DNA of 12,688 nt from JBGPYM01 sp041493205 (GTDB lineage: Bacteria > Bacteroidota > Ignavibacteria > UBA10030 > UBA6906): the NCBI GenBank assembly GCA_041493205.1, contig JBGPYM010000070.1, forward strand, positions 1 to 12,688, written 5' to 3'. Positions 1-8,100 of the stretch are shown piece after piece. The first letter of the stretch is position 1. Each line of letters begins with the position of its first letter. Position numbers and translations under genes: made by a program. Below the pieces are notes generated by a model that saw nothing but the letters and a program-made list of their open reading frames with translations, made no database searches and had not been told where the DNA came from.

Positions 1-146
1 ATCAGGATCTTGTCATTGCCTTCGATGAAGTGGCGCTGGAGCTTGACCAGTTCGACCTGGAGTCTGCCCAGGGTTTCCTTGTATGCCTGCTTCGAGATTG
101 ATGGCGCATGCCCCTGTAATTCCGGTGGGGTCGCTTTCTTGCTCAT
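1..146 (-). CDS. ppk2: Polyphosphate kinase 2 family protein, N-terminal fragment (cut by window edge)
   Basis: PPK2 enzymes move phosphate between polyphosphate and nucleotides in the cytoplasm. About 48 codons are visible, beginning MSKKATPPEL from the ATG at 146-144. The family signature is the helix with LGRLQVELVKLQRHFIEGND followed by the start of the KIL strand, which in the family leads into the Walker A loop (FEGRDAAGKG type). That loop lies off the window, so the catalytic core cannot be checked and the subtype (ADP-, GDP- or AMP-preferring) cannot be assigned. The start is uncertain: no Shine-Dalgarno sequence precedes the 146 ATG, and the frame stays open upstream, with another ATG at 253. 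I prefer 146 because PPK2 proteins usually have short N-termini. The gene is divergent from the VOC gene at 424. Confidence 0.8.
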   Translation of the reverse strand, partial: MSKKATPPELQGHAPSISKQAYKETLGRLQVELVKLQRHFIEGNDKIL

Positions 147-217
147 GGGGATGACTTCGTAGTGGTGAGTGCTGCCGGTTGCCCGGTGAAGGACGATCGT
201 GTGATCCTCGCCTGTAC

Positions 218-223
218 AGTATA
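218..223 (-). promoter_or_regulatory. Possible -10 element for the PPK2 gene
   Basis: On the minus strand the sequence reads TTTGCTATACTG, and TATACT matches the sigma-70 -10 consensus at five of six positions. No convincing -35 box lies 16-18 bases upstream (best there is TACCCT). It sits about 70 bases before the preferred PPK2 start at 146. If real, transcription would begin downstream of the alternative ATG at 253 and would support the shorter protein. Confidence 0.25.
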
Positions 224-263
224 GCAAAGGCACCCGCGGGAGGGTATAGAGCATAAGGATGAA

Positions 264-300
264 AAGGGAGCTAATCCCTTGCCGGATGGGCTTTTCCGGC
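264..300. other. Two adjacent short inverted repeats in the divergent spacer
   Basis: AAGGGA (264-269) pairs with TCCCTT (275-280) across a five-base loop. Immediately next to it, GCCGGA (281-286) pairs with TCCGGC (295-300) across an eight-base loop. Read on the minus strand, the first stem is followed by TTTTC, so it could act as a weak terminator in that direction. On the plus strand there is no T tract. The rest of the 147-423 spacer shows no gene I can support, and presumably holds the two divergent promoters. Confidence 0.3.
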
Positions 301-411
301 GAAAGGACGAGGGTTGCGGAACACGAGCAGCATGTTACGCTGTTATGGAGGTATCATTGTCGATATGTACCATCCCCATTCGACTAAAGAATGTCACTCA
401 AGAGCATCAAC

Positions 412-418
412 AAGGGAG
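412..418 (+). promoter_or_regulatory. Ribosome binding site that sets the VOC gene start
   Basis: AAGGGAG lies five bases before the ATG at 424. The longer in-frame ATG at 391 has no such site before it, and the family N-terminus (MQKISTFLTF) begins at 424. This decides the start. Confidence 0.75.
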
Positions 419-423
419 TCCAC

Positions 424-885
424 ATGCAAAAAATCTCAACGTTTCTGACCTTCAACAATCAGGCGGAAGAGGCGATGAAATTCTACACCTCTATCTTCAA
501 GAATTCGAAGATCGTGAGCTCGATGCGCTATGGAGAGGGAGGACCGGGCCCCAAAGGATCACTCATGGGGGGCACTTTCCAGCTCGAAGGACAGACGTTC
601 ATGGCGTTGAATGGCGGACCGTATTTCACCTTCGCACAGGGTATTTCGCTCTATGTCAACTGTGAGACACAGGAAGAAATCGACGAGCTCTGGGAGAAGC
701 TCTCTGCAGGCGGAGAAAAACAGCAATGCGGTTGGCTGAAAGACAAGTTTGGGGTCTCCTGGCAGATTATCCCGGCCATTCTCGGGCAGTTACTGCAGGA
801 TAAGGACCCCGCGAAAGCAGGGCGCGTCATGGGAGCATTGTTGAAGATGACCAAGCTCGACCTTAAAACCCTGAAAGAAGCGTAA
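424..885 (+). CDS. PhnB-like VOC family protein (3-demethylubiquinone methyltransferase-like fold)
   Basis: A 153-residue protein of the vicinal oxygen chelate superfamily, subgroup often named PhnB-like or 3-dmu-9_3-mt (PF06983). The pattern is clear: an opening strand ISTFLTFNNQAEEAMKFY, then GGTFQLEGQTFMALNGGP near residues 57-74, ISLYVNCETQEEIDELWEKL near 81-100, and CGWLKDKFGVSWQIIP near 108-123. The C-terminal tail DPAKAGRVMGALLKMTKLDL is typical of the subgroup. Members often lack the full metal-ligand set of true glyoxalases, and no reaction is firmly known for most, so the methyltransferase label seen in databases should not be taken literally. The length is normal and the gene is intact. 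It is followed after 33 bases by the gene at 919 and is probably co-transcribed with it. Confidence 0.9.
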   Translation: MQKISTFLTFNNQAEEAMKFYTSIFKNSKIVSSMRYGEGGPGPKGSLMGGTFQLEGQTFMALNGGPYFTFAQGISLYVNCETQEEIDELWEKLSAGGEKQQCGWLKDKFGVSWQIIPAILGQLLQDKDPAKAGRVMGALLKMTKLDLKTLKEA

Positions 886-918
886 ACGAACCAATAACCC
901 ATAACAGGAGTCAGAACC

Positions 919-1221
919 ATGATTCTCATCCGCGAAGTGTTTACGGCGAAGCCCGGTCAGGCGTCAAAGCTCGCCAAACTTTTCAAGAAAGGGTTCGGCA
1001 ACGACCCGGCAATGCGCGTCATGACCGACCTGGCCGGCGAGTATAACACGGTGATTGTTGAGATGCCCGTGAAAAACCTGGCGGAATGGGAAAAGCAAAT
1101 GGAAGAGTACAAATCGGGGAAACCGAATCCGAACATGGATCCCAAGGTTGCCGAGGAAATGTCGAAGTACACCGAAATGTACCTGACAGGCCGGCGGGAG
1201 ATTTACCAGATCATTGAGTAA
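919..1221 (+). CDS. Small dimeric alpha-beta-barrel (ABM/NIPSNAP-like) protein
   Basis: A 100-residue protein beginning MILIREVFTAKPGQASKLAK. The arrangement is strand, helix (residues 13-25), strand around VMTDLAGEYNTVIVEM (34-49), helix with NLAEWEKQMEEY (53-64), and a final strand YLTGRREIYQII. This is the ferredoxin-like fold of the dimeric alpha-beta-barrel superfamily (ABM, NIPSNAP and related families). No catalytic residues can be named and no substrate is implied. AGGAG at 906-910, eight bases before the ATG, supports the start. It lies 33 bases after the VOC gene on the same strand, so the two probably form a short operon. The fold assignment is an inference from the pattern; the function is unknown. 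Confidence 0.8.
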   Translation: MILIREVFTAKPGQASKLAKLFKKGFGNDPAMRVMTDLAGEYNTVIVEMPVKNLAEWEKQMEEYKSGKPNPNMDPKVAEEMSKYTEMYLTGRREIYQIIE

Positions 1222-1254
1222 CGGGGTTGATTTTCACTTCCTCGATGCACCAAT

Positions 1255-1276
1255 GCCCGGGCGGTGATGCCCGGGC
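1255..1276. terminator. GC-rich stem between convergent genes, possible bidirectional terminator
   Basis: GCCCGGGC occurs at 1255-1262 and again at 1269-1276, separated by GGTGAT. The eight bases are self-complementary, so the two copies can pair into an 8-bp all-GC stem with a six-base loop. It lies 33 bases after the plus-strand stop at 1221 and six bases after the end of the minus-strand gene (1283), where a shared terminator would be expected. Neither side has a proper T tract, so intrinsic termination would be atypical. A dyad operator is an alternative. Confidence 0.45.
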
Positions 1277-1282
1277 GATCGG

Positions 1283-1480
1283 TCAATTCGTCGCCACGAG
1301 ATCGATCTCACGCTTCTCATTGGCAATTGCCTCTGCCTGGGTGGAGAACCACGCTTCGACGGCTTTCGCCCTGCCGGAGTTGTTGGTGCACGAATACGTG
1401 GTCCCATGTCCGTCGCTGTCGGACATGACCATGATCTGTACCCCCCGATAGGTTGCCTTCGTTGTTGTTGTCTTTATCAT
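1283..1480 (-). CDS. Small protein of unknown function (65 aa)
   Basis: I do not recognise a family with confidence. The protein begins MIKTTTTKATYRGVQIMVMS, includes a polar SDSDGHGTTYSC stretch, and ends in a helix with VEAWFSTQAEAIANEKREID (residues 41-60). The YRGV strand followed by a short domain and a terminal helix resembles small one-domain beta-beta-alpha proteins. There is no signal peptide or membrane segment, so it is probably cytoplasmic. The start is supported by GGAGG nine bases before the ATG on the minus strand (CCGGAGGACAGGGGATATG). It lies 36 bases downstream of the outer-membrane protein gene and is probably in the same transcript. Coding is supported by position, ribosome binding site and composition, not by known homology. 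Confidence 0.65.
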   Translation of the reverse strand: MIKTTTTKATYRGVQIMVMSDSDGHGTTYSCTNNSGRAKAVEAWFSTQAEAIANEKREIDLVATN

Positions 1481-1516
1481 ATCCCCTGTCCTCCGGATGG
1501 CCAGTGCAGAATGACC

Positions 1517-2014
1517 TTATTGGAAAAAGTATCGTGCGCCGATGCCCGCATCCAGGCCGAAGCCTGTCGTTGACGTAAGTTGAAGTGAAGGAACAAGCTC
1601 CAGGAACACATCGATGGGTGTATTATGCGGAAACCAGGCGATGCCGAACACCCCGCGCAGAGCCAGGGAGCCGTCATATCCGGCTCCGGTGTTAATGCGT
1701 CCGCCAATTCCATAGTATAACGGGAATTGTTCGCTCGCGTGAATAGCATTGTATGCATGCCAGAGGTAATCCATATGAAAGTGGATCCGGCTTCCCCCGT
1801 TGTAAAATCCCTTGTAATTGCCGATGCGATCCCCTCCAATAGACCAGCCGAGTCCAAAGTCGAACGCATTGACCGGCGATGTCCATAATTTCGCGCTGAT
1901 CCCTGTGGGTTCGCCGATGATCACGCCCAGCCCGAAACCTCGCTCCTGGGCGGAAGACCCCTGAACCGCGAGGAACAGGCACAGTGCAATCAGCGCTGGA
2001 TAGGAATGTCTCAT
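1517..2014 (-). CDS. Outer-membrane beta-barrel protein with signal peptide
   Basis: A 165-residue protein. MRHSYPALIALCLFLAVQGSSA is a Sec signal peptide with probable cleavage before QERGFG. The mature part is built from alternating strands with glycines and aromatics: GFGLGVIIGEPTGISAKLW, AFDFGLGWSIGG, RIHFHMDYLWHAYN, LYYGIGGRINTG, LALRGVFGIAWF, DVFLELVPSLQL and a closing GLDAGIGARYFFQ. This fits a small eight-strand-type barrel, although strand number is not proven. The aromatic C-terminal end suits BAM recognition. The frame is open upstream to 2071, but the signal peptide and AGGAGG at 2026-2021 fix the start at 2014. The gene follows ndvB after 92 bases. No transport substrate or enzymatic role can be read from the sequence. 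Confidence 0.85.
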   Translation of the reverse strand: MRHSYPALIALCLFLAVQGSSAQERGFGLGVIIGEPTGISAKLWTSPVNAFDFGLGWSIGGDRIGNYKGFYNGGSRIHFHMDYLWHAYNAIHASEQFPLYYGIGGRINTGAGYDGSLALRGVFGIAWFPHNTPIDVFLELVPSLQLTSTTGFGLDAGIGARYFFQ

Positions 2015-2020
2015 TGGTAT

Positions 2021-2026
2021 CCTCCT
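2021..2026 (-). promoter_or_regulatory. Strong ribosome binding site that sets the barrel gene start
   Basis: On the minus strand AGGAGG stands six bases before the ATG at 2014. It selects the signal-peptide start over the in-frame upstream start at 2071. Confidence 0.8.
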
Positions 2027-2048
2027 GTAAGAACGGTTGTACACTTCT

Positions 2049-2054
2049 ATAATA
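2049..2054 (-). promoter_or_regulatory. Possible -10 element for the outer-membrane protein gene
   Basis: TATTAT on the minus strand matches the -10 consensus at five of six positions, in an AT-rich patch (CTTATTATAG) within the 92-base gap after ndvB. The -35 region (TCTGGC at 17-base spacing) is poor. Independent transcription of the barrel gene is plausible but not shown. Confidence 0.25.
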
Positions 2055-2106
2055 AGATACTGATCGCCCACGCCAGATGAAATAGCTCCAAAGGATGATA
2101 AGGGGA

Positions 2107-5100
2107 TTAATCCGTCTTTTGAGCGGAGTGCCCCGGTATTCCCAGTGTGACCCGCACGTGGTGAGTTGCCCCGTCATCTGCCAGGCTGATCCCCGCCGGA
2201 CTTCCGGCCGCCGCCAGCGGTTGCATCACGCCGTCGAGCGTCCAACTTTTGATTCCCCGGGAGACGCCGTCCGGATTCTCGAAGGCAATGTCGTATCGTG
2301 CAGAGCGATACGCGTAGCCGATCTCAAACCCTGGCCACGTCCGCGGTATGCAGGGATTGAGGAACAGCGTGGCTCCTTGCACGCGGAATCCGAGAATCCA
2401 CTCAAGGCCGGCCCGATACATCCATCCCGCAGACCCGGTGTACCATGTCCATCCGCCGCGTCCGGTGTGGGGGGATTTTGTATACACGTCTGCGCTGACC
2501 ACGTACGGTTCCACTCTGTATCGGTCAACTGCATCCCGTGAGCCGGAACGATTGATGGGATTCAGTAGGGAGAAAATCTCCGCAGCAGTGTCTCCGTCGC
2601 CGAGCATCGCAAATGCGATCGCCGACCAGAGAGCCCCGTGGGTGTACTGGCCGCCGTTCTCACGGATACCCGGAGGGTATCCTTTGATATAGCCGGGTTC
2701 AAGCGACGTACGGTCGAATGGCGGGGTGAACAGGAGTACCACTCCATCACCGCGACGAACAAGAAGTTCCTTTACTGACGCCATGGCTCTGGCTGCATGG
2801 GCGGGATCCGCGGCCTTGGAGATCACACTCCATGACTGCGCAATGGAATCGATGCGGCACTCCTCACTTGCAGCCGATCCCAGCGCCGTGCCGTCATCGT
2901 AATAACCCCTGAGGTACCAGTCGCCGTCCCACGCATTGCTCTCAAGGCATCCTCTCAGGGTTTCTGCATGCTGCAACCATGACACGGCGCGCACGTCCTC
3001 CCCGCGGGCGGCGGCAAGCGGCGCGAATTGCGCAAGCGTTGCGTGAAGGAACCAGCCGAGCCAGACGCTCTCCCCCCTGCCTCCGGCACCCACCGTATTC
3101 ATGCCATCGTTCCAATCCCCGGTCCCGATCAACGGCAGCCCGTGCACCCCGACCGGAAGACTCCGGTCGAGGGCCCGGGCGCAGTGCTCGTACAGTGTTG
3201 CGTGTGTGCTTGAAACCATCGGCTGAAAGAATGAATCCTGCTCTCCGGGCCGGAGGGCAGGCCCTTCGAGATATGCTACCGGTTCGTCCAGAACCGCACG
3301 GTCGTTTGTCACCCCGACGTATTGCGCGACGGCATAGGGGAGCCAGACCTGATCGTCGGAAACCCGCGTGCGCACCCCCCGCCCCGACGACGGCAGCCAC
3401 CAGTGCTGAAAATCTCCTTCGACGAACTGGCGCCCCGCGGCGCGCAGGAGATGTTCCCGCGTCAGACCGGGCTTCGACACAGCAAGGGCCATCCCGTCCT
3501 GAATCTGGTCGCGGAATCCGTACGCTCCGCTGGACTGGTAAAACGCTGAACGCGCCCACACCCGGCAGGCGATCGTCTGATAGAGAAGCCAGCGATTGAG
3601 CAAAATGTCCATCGAACGATCGGGAGTCTTTACCTTGACTGTCCCGAGAGTACGGTTCCAGAACGAGGTGACGGCACGGAATACTGAGTCAAGGTCGGTC
3701 GTCCGGTAGCGCAGAACCAGGGCCTGGGCTTCGGCTGATGTCGCGGCTTCGCCGAGAAAATGAATGATTTCCGTCTGGCCCTTCGGACTGAGCTCGACGA
3801 GGGTTTGCATCGCACAACAGGGGTCAAGTCCTGCCCCTACCCGGTCGGACAGTGGTCCTCTCTCTGCCAGTGCCGCAGGATGATCGAGCGTGCCATGACG
3901 CCCCAGGAATTCCTTCCGGTCGCCGGTCCAGCTCATCTGTCCTCCCCCGAGGTCCGCGAACGCGACGCGGTTGCGGAATTCGGTCCTCCACGGGTTTCGT
4001 GCGAACATCGCCCCCGTCATCGGATCGATCTCTGTCCAGACAAATGGTACGGAGGCCTCACGTGAAGGGGCCAGCACCCATTCCAGATATGCAGTGATGG
4101 AGAGGCGCCTGTTGCGTCGGGAATTATTTCTGATCTTCAGCCGTGAGATCTTGATGGAATCAGCAGGGGGCACAAAGACCGTAAGTTCAAGCGTAATGCC
4201 GTGCGCAGTGTGTTCAAAACGGCTGTACCCCTGGCCGTGCCGCGCTTCGTACTGGCCGTTCTCCTCTCTGATAGGGAGGGGAGTCGGAGACCAGAGTATT
4301 CCGCTCTGTTCGTCTCGCACATAGAATATCTCGCCGGGAGTGTCCCCGACAGGGTCGTTTGACCTGGGGGTAATCTGGTTTTCGCGGCTGTTCATCGACC
4401 ACGTGGAGCCGGCGCCTTCCACAGACACCTGGAAACCAAATGCCGGGTTGGCGATGACGTTGATCCATGGCGCCGGAGTCTGCTGTGTGCCTCTCAATGT
4501 CGTGACGTATTCCCTTCCGTCCGCACTGAATCCACCCAGGCCGTTGGGGAACTCCAATGGCTCGGCCGGATCAACAGCGGCCCCCGGAGCATTGTCATCC
4601 CGCGCGGCGGTCAGCTTGTCCTTTACCCACGCCCCGGCGTTGAGGGGAAGCGAGAGGAGGCGCTGAGAAAGCATTGGCACGACGGCTTCCGGGGGATTGA
4701 GCTGCTCGGCAAGGGTCCCGCGGTGGCTGAGCAGGATAGCCCGTGCAGCGCTCTGGAGAACCAGGCGAACGTCGAGCGATACCAGATCCGCGCGTATGAG
4801 AAAGATATTCCCCTGTGAGGCCATCCCGTGGATCTGAGGCCGCAACTGGGATTCGTTCGTGCGGAGGACCGTTTCCAGCGCGCCCTGAAGATCACTGCTG
4901 TAGGACTGCGGTTGTTCGTTCAGAATGACGATATCGACGGCAAGCAGCTTCATCCGCCAGTACTCGTGTGCGCGGAGCAGCTGCCTGACGATTTCCAGGT
5001 CCTCGGGCGCATCGATGCGGACAAGGACGATGGGCAGGTCCCCGGATATGCGGTGCGCCCAGAGGGCGGCCTGCCCGGACTCGTTGCGCTTGAGAACCTC

Positions 5101-8100
5101 GGAAGGAGGCCGGAGCAACGGGTTGGAATAGAGAACAGCGCCGGCAAGTTGCTGGAAGAGATGCGCTTCGTCAGAGCTGACGCCGAGATGATGGAGCTGG
5201 ACCTGCGCCTGCGTCCACGAAAGCGAGACTGCGCGCTCAAATGCCGTCGGCGCGAGATGCTTGTCCGCGAGGTCGAGCACTTCCTTCCTCGACGGCGCGA
5301 CCATCGTCCAGAATGCAACGCGCACGGTCGTTTCCGGAGGTATCAGGAGCCGGCACTGAATGCTGAATATCGGGTCGAGCGTGATCCCGGCCGTGTTCGA
5401 GAGCGATGCGCCCTCCTCCATCACGATGGGTGATTTGATCTGATGACCCCGGCCGAGAAAACGCGCCCGGTCGGATTCATAGCGGACCTCGCTGACGAGC
5501 GTGCCCTCGATGACCGCAAGGTGGGCAGCCCAGAGCTCAGGTTCTTCGGGCGACCGGCGCCGCCGTGTCGCAAGAAGGGCGCCAATATCGTCAACGTACT
5601 CTGTTGCGACAAAGAGTTTTGAAAACGGTGGAGATGACATGTCGGCCGCCGGGTGCGCCAGGACCACTTCTGCGTACGAGGTGACCTCGATTTCCCGGGC
5701 CCGGCCGCCGATGTTTGAGATCGAGACTCGCCGCACTTCGGCATCACTCTCGGGAGAGACGGCGATTTCGAGAGCTGTTGCAATGGTGCCATCCCTCCGG
5801 GCGATCTCGACCCGGTCCTCGGAGAACTCTACCTCGTACGTAGCGGGCTCGGCTCCGGTCGGCTGGTACCCCGCCGACCATACGTCGCCGCTGCGTGTGT
5901 CGCGCAGGAAGATGTACGATCCCCAGCCATCACACGTCACATCCTCGCGCCACCGCGTAACGGCAAGGTCCTTCCAGCGGCTGTACCCCGATCCCGCGCC
6001 GGTGACCATCACGGCATACCTGCCGTTGGAGAGAATGTGCGTGCGCGGAAATCGCTCGTGCGGCGAATGGAACCGCCGGTACATCGGCGGTATGAGCTCA
6101 CGAACGTTGGCCGCGGCACTCACCTCCTCGGCCCGGGGGCGGATGACGGCGACATCGCGGGGAGTGCGCTCCTGCAGTAACAGTTCTGTTGCCTGGATAA
6201 TCGGCTCTGCGTGAAAGCGGGTCCGCATGAGGCCGTCGTGGAGAGCATTATCGATCGCGACCACGGTCATTCCCTGGTGATGTGCCATGTACGTGCGGAT
6301 AATGGCGACGGGCTCGCCTTCGGGGAGACGCGCTGGCGTGTAGTCGAGGGCCTCATAAAAACCGAATGTTCCACGGCCTCCTGCTCCGGCCAAACGGGCA
6401 TAGTTCTCCACGGCTGCCGTCGGATCGACCATCGCAGCCAGTGCAGTCGCATAGGGGGCAATTACGGCATCTTCGCTCAGGCCGCGTTTAAGTCCAAGAC
6501 CTGGAATCCCGAAGTTCGAATATTGATAGGTAAACTCAAGATCACGGACGTTGTATGCGGATTCAGAAACACCCCAGGGAATCCCGAGCTCCCTGCCGTT
6601 GCGTATCTGCCGGCGGACGACAAAGCGGTTTGTCTGCCCGAGCAGACTCTCTGCCGGCGCACGCATCACCAGCGAAGGCATCAGGTATTCGAACATTGAC
6701 CCGGACCATGATATCAACGCCGACCCGCGATCGACCGGAGTCAACGATCGTCCGAGCTGGAACCAGTTTCGGACGGGTACCTCGCCCTTTGCTATTGCGA
6801 CAAAACTCGCCAGGCGCGCTTCCGAGGCAAGCAGATCGTAGCAGTCGGGGTCGAGCGTGCCCTCGGCAACCCGGTAGCCGATCGAAAGCAAATGGCGCGC
6901 TTCATCAAACAGGAAGCCGAACTCCATCGCCTTGAACATCTTCATCGACGTTTCCCCCAGTGCGGAAAGGCGATGCGCAAGCAACCGGCATGCCTCTGCC
7001 GCAGCGGCCGGATCCGACCGGGGCTCCAGTAATGCAACATCGCGCGCATGACTCCTGATGGATGCGTGCGCTGCCTCCGCCCAGTGGAGCAATTCTCCTG
7101 CTTCTCCCGATCGCTCCCCGGTCAGTGCGCGCGCTCTCAGAACGAGCGCGTTGGAGTGACCCTCAAGCTCTTCCATCGTCCTGACGATCCCGGCAGGGGT
7201 CGTCGGAACGTCGCGGAGCGAAGAGAACATTGCCTCTATCGTTTCCGCCAGCCTGTGCCGGCCCGTGCTGTCAGTATGTTGATCGTCGCTGAATGCGCGG
7301 AGTGAGTCGCGGACGAGCAACAGGGCGTCCGCAATTCCTGCCGTCCAGTCCGGGCCGGGCAGAGAGTGCCTGATCATCTCACTGCATGCATTGCTCAGGG
7401 CGATCAGATGCCCTGCAAGATTACCGCTATCGACGGAGGAGACATATTTCGGGTCGAGCGGACGAAGGTCACGCGTGTCGTACCAGTTGTAGAAATGGCC
7501 TCGATAACGCTCAAGGCTGTTCATTGCTGTGAGGGTGGCCTCCAACCGTTCCACCGTATCGTGTATGCCGAGCCACCCGAAATCATTCGCAGCAACCGTT
7601 GAAAGCAGGTACAACCCGAGATTGGTGGGAGATGTCCGGTGTGCGACCGTCGGCGTGGGCTCCTCCTGAAAGTTGTCCGGAGGAAGGTTGTGCTCGATGG
7701 GGGTGACATGGGTTTCGAAAAACCGCCAGGTACGCCGGGCAATAAGCCGGAGTGATTGTGCGTCGGGAGCGGAGAGCGGTGCAGGTGCGTCAAAGGCCTG
7801 CGGCCGGCTCGTCCATTGGGCCACGAAGGGCGACAACAGCCAGAGGACTACGAACGGGGCTGCGGTCAGCCAGTTATCCTGTGGTGCGTAGAGGACGATG
7901 ATTCCTATTGCAACGGCAAGGCCGACACCCCCTGCCATACGACGATAGAACCCCGTGATGGTGAGCGGAAGCCCGAATTTGGCCTGCGCGGCGGTAACCC
8001 ACTCCAGCATGTGACGGCGACTGAAGGCGAGACGGCAGAGCGTCCGCACAATGGCGTCGCCCATGAGCCATGCCTGATGCGGAAGGAGCGCGACGTGGAA

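Noticed and set aside
279..665. A 128-codon plus-strand frame overlapping the VOC gene
   Set aside because: It overlaps the VOC coding region in another frame, has no ribosome binding site and gives no family-like sequence.
1692..2177. A 161-codon minus-strand frame overlapping both the barrel gene and the end of ndvB
   Set aside because: It conflicts with two well-supported genes; the barrel frame has the signal peptide, strand pattern and AGGAGG.
5501..6214. A 237-codon plus-strand open frame inside ndvB
   Set aside because: Antisense to a conserved part of NdvB (glycoamylase-like end and the first Glyco_transf_36-type module); translation is Ser/Arg-rich with no recognisable domain. Similar long antisense frames at 2979-3599 and 4828-5433 were dropped for the same reason.
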